Source of the DNA: Anaerolineales bacterium UBA4826
GTDB lineage: Bacteria > Chloroflexota > Anaerolineae > UBA4142
Length of the DNA stretch: 16,396 nucleotides
Assembly (NCBI GenBank): GCA_002400365.1
Contig: DHFK01000086.1
Coordinates: 184 to 16,579 of the forward strand
Reading direction: 5' to 3'
In this document: in pieces, positions 13,096-16,396 of the stretch
Position numbering within the stretch: position 1 is the first letter of the stretch
How the letters are laid out: the number at the start of each line of letters is the position of its first letter
The notes under the pieces: generated by a model
Database searches by the model: none
The model's input: the letters and a program-made list of their open reading frames with translations, nothing else
What the model was told of the DNA's origin: nothing
Translations under genes and position numbers: made by a program

Positions 13096-13379
13096 CACTG
13101 GCTGGCGATCAGCGCTTCAAACTGACGCATGTATTCTTGCAGCCGGGCGTGATCGAGCGAACAATGCACCTCGCGCCCGTTGCGCTGCATCCGCACGAGA
13201 CCGGTGCCTTTGAGGCGGTGCAGGTGCCACGAGACGAGCGGCTGGCTCATCCGCAAACTGCGCGCGACTTCGGTGACGGTGAGTTCGCGGCGCGCCAATT
13301 GCTCGACGATCCGCAACCGCGTCGCGTCGCTCAGCGTCCGATAAAACTCGCGCAATTCCTTTAACCCTCGAATGTCCAT
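13095..13379 (-). CDS. ArsR-family winged-helix transcriptional regulator
   Basis: A 94-residue ArsR-type repressor. The N-terminus has FYRTLSDATRLRIVEQLARRELTVTEVARSL (12-42). The recognition helix is MSQPLVSWHLHRLKGTGLV (44-62), and a wing (RMQRNGREVHCSL) follows. Family members are dimeric DNA-binding proteins released from DNA by metals or other signals. The classic ELCVCD metal site is missing; the single Cys78 lies in the wing, so the signal is unknown. A 22-bp AT-rich pseudo-palindrome upstream overlaps its own likely -10 element, suggesting autoregulation. The gene diverges from nfi and points towards ino1, ending 92 bases before that gene's start; control of either neighbour is possible but not shown. 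ATG 13379 has no clear SD. Confidence 0.88.
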   Translation of the reverse strand: MDIRGLKELREFYRTLSDATRLRIVEQLARRELTVTEVARSLRMSQPLVSWHLHRLKGTGLVRMQRNGREVHCSLDHARLQEYMRQFEALIASQ

Positions 13380-13397
13380 GGAGATACGGCCGCAACT

Positions 13398-13419
13398 TAT
13401 ATAAACATGCGCTTATATA
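13398..13419. promoter_or_regulatory. Candidate ArsR operator
   Basis: A 22-bp AT-rich imperfect palindrome with TATATAA and TTATATA outer arms around CATGCG. This resembles the 12-2-12 type of site bound by ArsR/SmtB-family repressors. It lies 19 bases upstream of the arsR ATG and overlaps the likely arsR -10 box (13417-13422). Confidence 0.6.
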
Positions 13420-13444
13420 TTATCTGAAATCGTTTTCTTGTCAA
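13417..13444 (-). promoter_or_regulatory. Candidate arsR promoter (TTGACA-N16-TAATAT)
   Basis: On the minus strand a perfect -35 TTGACA (13444-13439) and a -10-like TAATAT (13422-13417) are 16 bases apart. The -10 overlaps the operator-like palindrome. Confidence 0.5.
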
Positions 13445-13466
13445 GCCGCGCCGAGCGCGCTATAAT
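13438..13466 (+). promoter_or_regulatory. Strong sigma-70-type promoter for nfi (TTGTCA-N17-TATAAT)
   Basis: TTGTCA (13438-13443) and a consensus TATAAT (13461-13466) are separated by 17 bases. Transcription would start near 13473, leaving a short leader with AAGGAG at 13473-13478 before the ATG at 13491. The -35 shares bases with the opposite-strand arsR -35. Confidence 0.72.
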
Positions 13467-13490
13467 GGAAAAAAGGAGCCGAGTCTTGCG

Positions 13491-14210
13491 ATGAAGATTC
13501 CCACGACGATCCGCTGGGACGTCACGCCGCAACAAGCGATCGAGATACAGCGCGGTCTCGCCGCGCGCGTGAGCGAGCGGGACGAAGTGGGCGACGTGCG
13601 TTTCGTCGCGGGCGTGGATGTCGGGTTTGAAGGGGAAGACAACCGGACCGCGCGCGCGGCAGTGGTCGTTCTCAAATTCCCGGAGTTAACGCCGGTGGAT
13701 TACGCGATTGCGCGATTGCCGGTCACGTTTCCGTACGTGCCGGGTTTGCTCGCGTTCCGTGAGATTCCGGTCGTCTTAAAGGCGCTGGAGAAACTGGGCA
13801 CAGAACCGGATGTGATGATCGTGGATGGGCATGGCCGCGCGCACCCGCGCCGGCTGGGCATCGCCAGCCACCTGGGTGTACTGCTCGACCGCGCGACGAT
13901 TGGCTGCGCCAAGTCTATTCTCTGCGGCAAAGCGGACGAGCCGAAAAATCAGGTCGGCGCGTGGACGCCGTTGCTGGATCGCGGGGAGCAGATCGGCGCG
14001 GCAGTGCGCACGCGCGTCGGAACGATGCCGGTGTATGTCAGCATCGGTCATCGGATCAGTCTGGCGCGCGCGCGGGAATTGGCGCTCGAGTGCTGCAAGG
14101 GGTATCGTCTGCCGGAGACGACGCGTTACGCGCACCGCGTGGCCGGCGGCGCTATCCTTGCGAAGGTTCCGGACCTTTGCAAGGATGCAAGTCAGCCAAC
14201 TCTATTCTGA
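13491..14210 (+). CDS. nfi: Endonuclease V (deoxyinosine 3' endonuclease)
   Basis: A 239-residue protein with the complete endonuclease V signature: AGVDVGF (D43), FPYVPGLLAFRE (80-91; Y82, E91), DGHGRAHPRRLGIASHLGV (112-130; D112, H118), CAKSIL, GHRISL and TRYAH. D43, E91 and D112 are the expected Mg2+-binding catalytic acids. Y82 corresponds to the tyrosine of the base-recognition wedge. The enzyme nicks DNA one bond 3' of deoxyinosine, starting repair of deaminated adenine. A strong promoter lies just upstream. The sirtuin gene starts in its stop codon (TGATG). The last 18 or so residues (from AILAKVP) are encoded by a hairpin repeat at 14154-14186 and look like an added tail beyond the conserved fold. 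Confidence 0.94.
   Translation: MKIPTTIRWDVTPQQAIEIQRGLAARVSERDEVGDVRFVAGVDVGFEGEDNRTARAAVVVLKFPELTPVDYAIARLPVTFPYVPGLLAFREIPVVLKALEKLGTEPDVMIVDGHGRAHPRRLGIASHLGVLLDRATIGCAKSILCGKADEPKNQVGAWTPLLDRGEQIGAAVRTRVGTMPVYVSIGHRISLARARELALECCKGYRLPETTRYAHRVAGGAILAKVPDLCKDASQPTLF
14154..14186 (+). repeat. Hairpin element inside the 3' end of nfi
   Basis: Arms 14154-14167 and 14173-14186 pair over 14 positions with a single G-U wobble around a 5-base loop. It is read through in frame as the tail of endonuclease V and lies 23 bases before the sirtuin ATG, so it could also affect mRNA stability or sirtuin translation. Confidence 0.75.
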
Positions 14211-14971
14211 TGAGCAACGAGCAGAAGATTATTCAAGCGGCGAATCTAATCAAGAACGCCAAGCACGCGGTCGCGTTGACCGGCGCGGGCGTCTCGACGC
14301 GCTCCGGTATTCCCGACTTTCGCAGTCCCGGTTCGGGGTTGTGGGAAAAAACAGATGCTATGAGCGTCGCATCCATCTGGGGATTCATGGAGCATCCGCA
14401 GCGATTCTACGACTGGGTCAAGCCGCTGGCGCAGTTGATCGCGCTCGCGCAGCCGAACCCGGCGCATCACGCGCTCGCGGAACTAGAAGCGTTGGGCAGC
14501 CTTCGCGCGGTCATCACGCAGAACATTGACGACCTGCATCAGCGAGCCGGCAGCCAACGCGTGCTCCAAGTTCACGGTCACCTGCGCGAGGCGACTTGTA
14601 TGCGCTGTCAGCATCTGGTCCCCGCCCAGCCGCTGTTCGCCAAATTCCTCTGCGATCGGACGATACCAACCTGTGAAATATGCGGCAGCGTGATGAAGCC
14701 GAACGTGGTCATGTTTGGAGAGATGCTGCCGGTGAGCGTGATGGATGAAGCGGAGAGGGAATCCCAGTCGTGTGACGTCATGCTCGTCGCGGGGTCTTCG
14801 CTCGAGGTCGTGCCAGCCGCGGATTTGCCGCTGGTCGCGAAAAAGCACGGGGCGAAAATCGTTATCGTCAACGATGCGCCCACGCCGATGGACGGACACG
14901 CGACCATTGTCCTGCGCGCGGACGTCGCGATCGCGCTGCCGCAGATCGTGGCGAGAGTACGGCGGGGGTAA
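14210..14971 (+). CDS. NAD-dependent protein deacylase (sirtuin, CobB-like)
   Basis: A 253-residue Sir2-family protein. The NAD-binding motif GAGVSTRSGIPDFRS spans 25-39 (R38), TQNIDDLHQRAGS spans 103-115 (Q104, N105, D107), and the catalytic base is His122 in VHGHL. The structural zinc site is C130-x2-C133 and C155-x2-C158, followed by GSSLEV (195-200). Sirtuins remove acetyl or other acyl groups from lysines using NAD+. The Tyr-x2-Arg pair typical of desuccinylases is not evident, so deacetylation is the default guess. The ATG 14210 overlaps the nfi stop by one base. The open frame reaching back to 13961 lies within nfi in another frame and shows no sirtuin similarity. It is probably co-transcribed with nfi from the promoter at 13438. 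Confidence 0.93.
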   Translation: MSNEQKIIQAANLIKNAKHAVALTGAGVSTRSGIPDFRSPGSGLWEKTDAMSVASIWGFMEHPQRFYDWVKPLAQLIALAQPNPAHHALAELEALGSLRAVITQNIDDLHQRAGSQRVLQVHGHLREATCMRCQHLVPAQPLFAKFLCDRTIPTCEICGSVMKPNVVMFGEMLPVSVMDEAERESQSCDVMLVAGSSLEVVPAADLPLVAKKHGAKIVIVNDAPTPMDGHATIVLRADVAIALPQIVARVRRG

Positions 14972-14972
14972 C

Positions 14973-15004
14973 AATTACGACGCGCCTGCAAGCGCGTCGC
15001 AATT
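14973..15004 (+). terminator. Hairpin after the sirtuin gene, possible terminator
   Basis: Arms 14973-14985 and 14992-15004 pair over 13 positions with one mismatch around a 6-base loop. It starts 2 bases after the stop codon. Only three Ts follow within the arm region, so it may be a dispersed palindrome acting as a weak terminator rather than a classical one. Confidence 0.5.
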
Positions 15005-15040
15005 TGTCAACAACCCCCTTCTCTGTGAGCGATCCGAAAA

Positions 15041-15358
15041 CTATTCCGCAAATACCTCTGTTACAGCCAGACTAAAGCCGGGCAAGATATTATCGTCAGC
15101 CGTCAGCGAATCGCTTTTTGTAAAGCGACGCACATCGGTCAACGCGCGGTACGCGTAAACGCTTTCGGTCTCAGGATCAACCACCCAAGCCAGCCGAACG
15201 CCAATCGCAAAATACTCTCCCAGTTTCTTCATCACCTCGCTCCAGCGGTCGTCCGGCGACATTACTTTGACGACCAAGTCGGGGGCGACGTCGAGAAACA
15301 CGGATGATCCGCGCTTGGCGTAACGTTCGTTGGAGATGAACGCGACATCACGCCGATC
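15041..15358 (-). pseudogene. Truncated Uma2-family (PD-(D/E)XK-like) nuclease remnant
   Basis: The minus frame encodes RRDVAFISNERYAKRG, then DVAPDLVVKVMSPDDRWSEV, then LAWVVDPETESVYAY and a PGFSLAVTEVFAE end. This matches the C-terminal half of Uma2 (DUF820) proteins, a large family of putative restriction-like nucleases common in Chloroflexota and cyanobacteria. The usual full length is about 190 residues. The N-terminal half, including the ELIDGEL region, is absent, and a stop lies 18 codons upstream of the similarity. The family's conserved VEV glutamate before SP is Lys here (VVKVMSP), which would remove a catalytic residue. A GTG at 15301 could still start an 86-residue product. I judge it a decayed gene. 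Confidence 0.75.
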
Positions 15359-15459
15359 GCAACCTGATTTACCGCAGCCATTAGGATCACTCCTCTCTTC
15401 AAGCGCCTTGCTACCCGATTCTACTCTAGTTGGAGTTTGCCGTCAAACCTCTTTCTCTC

Positions 15460-15488
15460 TTGACAACTCAACGTTGGCATGGTACTGT
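15460..15488 (+). promoter_or_regulatory. Candidate promoter for the prenyltransferase-like gene (TTGACA-N17-extended -10)
   Basis: A perfect TTGACA (15460-15465) is followed after 17 bases by TACTGT (15483-15488), preceded by TG at 15480-15481 as an extended -10. The expected start, about 15495, is next to the ATG at 15497, implying a leaderless or nearly leaderless mRNA. Confidence 0.5.
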
Positions 15489-15496
15489 AAGCCGGC

Positions 15497-16330
15497 ATGA
15501 ACGCGACCGATTTTCTGCTGCAAGCGCAAAATGCCGATGGCGGCTGGGGCTATCGCGTCCGCGGTCTGTCCTACGTCGAACCCACCGCCGCGGTGTTGCT
15601 TGCCTCGTCCGATTCCAACGGGCGCGCACGCGATTTTCTCTTATCATTGCAACACGCGGACGGCGGGTGGGGCATCGCCGCGATGGATGCCGAGAGCGGG
15701 TGGATGACCGCGTGGGCGGTCCGCGCGCTCGCCGATTTCCCGGACGCGCGGGATGCCGTTGCGCGCGGCGTGAACTGGTTGATCGGCGCGGAAGGGTTGC
15801 GCGTGACGAATGCCGCCGACCGCGCCAAGATCGCCGAGACGCTCAAGATTGATTCGACGCTGCGCGGCTGGGCGTGGCAGCGTGGCGACGCCGCGTGGGT
15901 ACATCCCACCGCGCTGGCGATTCTTGCGCTGATCGCGGCGGGACAGCGCAACGAACCGCGCGTGCGCGATGCCATTGCCTATCTGCTCGACCGCGCCGTG
16001 CCGGACGGCGGCTGGAACATTGGCAATCCGTGGATGCTGGACAAGCAAATCCCGGCGACGATTCAAGATACGGCGGTCGCGCTATTGGCTTTGCGCGCCG
16101 CCAATGTCTCTGACGAACCGCGCATCGCGCCAGCGATTGATTTTCTGCACGGGGCAGTCGCGCGCGCCAAGACGCCGGCGGAATTGGCGTGGGGCGTGTA
16201 CGCATTGCAAGGTTGGAACGTTGCGGTGAGCGACGCGCTCGTGCGATTGAACGCGCTGCAACGCGCGGATGGCAGTTGGGGCGGCAATCCGTTTATTACC
16301 GCGGTCGCGCGGTTGGCGAACAAAGCGTGA
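15497..16330 (+). CDS. Prenyltransferase/squalene-hopene-cyclase-like repeat protein
   Basis: A 277-residue alpha/alpha-barrel protein built from QW-type repeats: LLQAQNADGGWGY (7-19), LLSLQHADGGWGI (48-60), a degenerate GWAWQRGDAAWVHPTALAILAL (124-145), PDGGWNIGNP (169-178) and LNALQRADGSWGGNP (251-265). These repeats occur in squalene-hopene cyclases and related terpene cyclases and prenyltransferases. Full cyclases are about 630 residues, so this is a half-size, single-barrel form. The cyclase DXDD acid motif is not seen, and TIQDTAVALLAL is only its structural neighbour. It may bind or process an isoprenoid or another hydrophobic substrate; the function is not assignable. There is no signal peptide. 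No SD precedes the ATG, in keeping with a leaderless start. The stop codon lies within a heptad repeat. Confidence 0.82.
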   Translation: MNATDFLLQAQNADGGWGYRVRGLSYVEPTAAVLLASSDSNGRARDFLLSLQHADGGWGIAAMDAESGWMTAWAVRALADFPDARDAVARGVNWLIGAEGLRVTNAADRAKIAETLKIDSTLRGWAWQRGDAAWVHPTALAILALIAAGQRNEPRVRDAIAYLLDRAVPDGGWNIGNPWMLDKQIPATIQDTAVALLALRAANVSDEPRIAPAIDFLHGAVARAKTPAELAWGVYALQGWNVAVSDALVRLNALQRADGSWGGNPFITAVARLANKA

Positions 16331-16396
16331 TGCGTGGTGCATCCTGAGCGGAGCCGAAGGATGCGTGATGCGTGATGCGTGGTGCGTGATGCGTGA
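16325..16396. repeat. GCGTGAT heptad array interrupted by a CCTGAGC...CGAAGG palindrome
   Basis: Two heptads (GCGTGAT, GCGTGGT) from 16325 overlap the stop codon. A palindromic insert (about 16339-16364, GCATCCT pairing with AGGATGC) follows, and then five more GCGTGRT units run to the window edge (16363-16396). The insert carries CCTGAGCGGAGCCGAAGG, related to the motif in the hairpin at 7762-7826. The array probably continues outside the window. Confidence 0.8.

Noticed and set aside
13961..14209. N-terminal extension of the sirtuin frame
   Set aside because: It is an out-of-frame reading of nfi. Sirtuin similarity begins at the ATG at 14210, which overlaps the nfi stop.
15430..15852. Plus-strand open frame overlapping the prenyltransferase-like gene
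   Set aside because: Arg-rich frame-shifted shadow of the QW-repeat protein with no recognisable domain.

Overview
The window looks like a chromosomal segment of a high-GC bacterium, most plausibly a Chloroflexota (Anaerolineae-type) genome. I infer this from the gene content: an actinobacterial-style inositol-phosphate synthase, a CDP-alcohol phosphatidyltransferase, a PimA-like mannosyltransferase and PatA/LpxL-type acyltransferases, with no lipid A genes in view. A Uma2-type remnant and abundant short intergenic repeats also fit. No rRNA or phylogenetic marker is present, so the assignment is tentative.

Layout: 1-2002 (+) is a SNF2-type helicase, apparently cut by the left edge, fused to an Rrp8-like methyltransferase domain. 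2003-2920 (+) is a P1/S58 (DmpA-type) peptidase. 3027-3854 (+) is a type III pantothenate kinase homologue with an altered phosphate-binding loop. A long minus-strand block runs from 13003 down to 3821. In transcription order it holds inositol-1-phosphate synthase, three LpxL/PatA-family acyltransferases, a PHP-domain phosphoesterase, a hot-dog thioesterase, a PimA-like glycosyltransferase, an FAD oxidoreductase, a PI(P)-synthase-type phosphatidyltransferase and a PlsC-like acyltransferase. 13095-13379 (-) is an ArsR-type repressor, divergent from a + strand endonuclease V / sirtuin pair (13491-14971). 15041-15358 (-) is a decayed Uma2 gene. 15497-16330 (+) is a prenyltransferase/squalene-cyclase-like repeat protein.

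How they fit together: the minus block reads as a pathway for inositol phospholipids and their mannosylated, acylated derivatives. Ino1 makes inositol phosphate, the phosphatidyltransferase attaches it to CDP-diacylglycerol, the PimA-like enzyme adds mannose, and one or more PatA/LpxL paralogues acylate the product. This parallels the mycobacterial pgsA1-patA-pimA locus plus ino1. The oxidoreductase, thioesterase and PHP protein have no evident place in the pathway.

The most unusual structural feature is that most gene boundaries carry a short micro-tandem array with a 7- or 8-base period, or a REP-like palindrome. Each array has its own consensus. Several run into the coding sequence and encode the first or last residues of proteins (CoaX N-terminus; C-termini of two acyltransferases, the oxidoreductase and, through a hairpin, endonuclease V). 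A second compact feature is the arsR/nfi spacer, where one 7-bp sequence seems to serve as the -35 element in both directions next to an ArsR-type operator.
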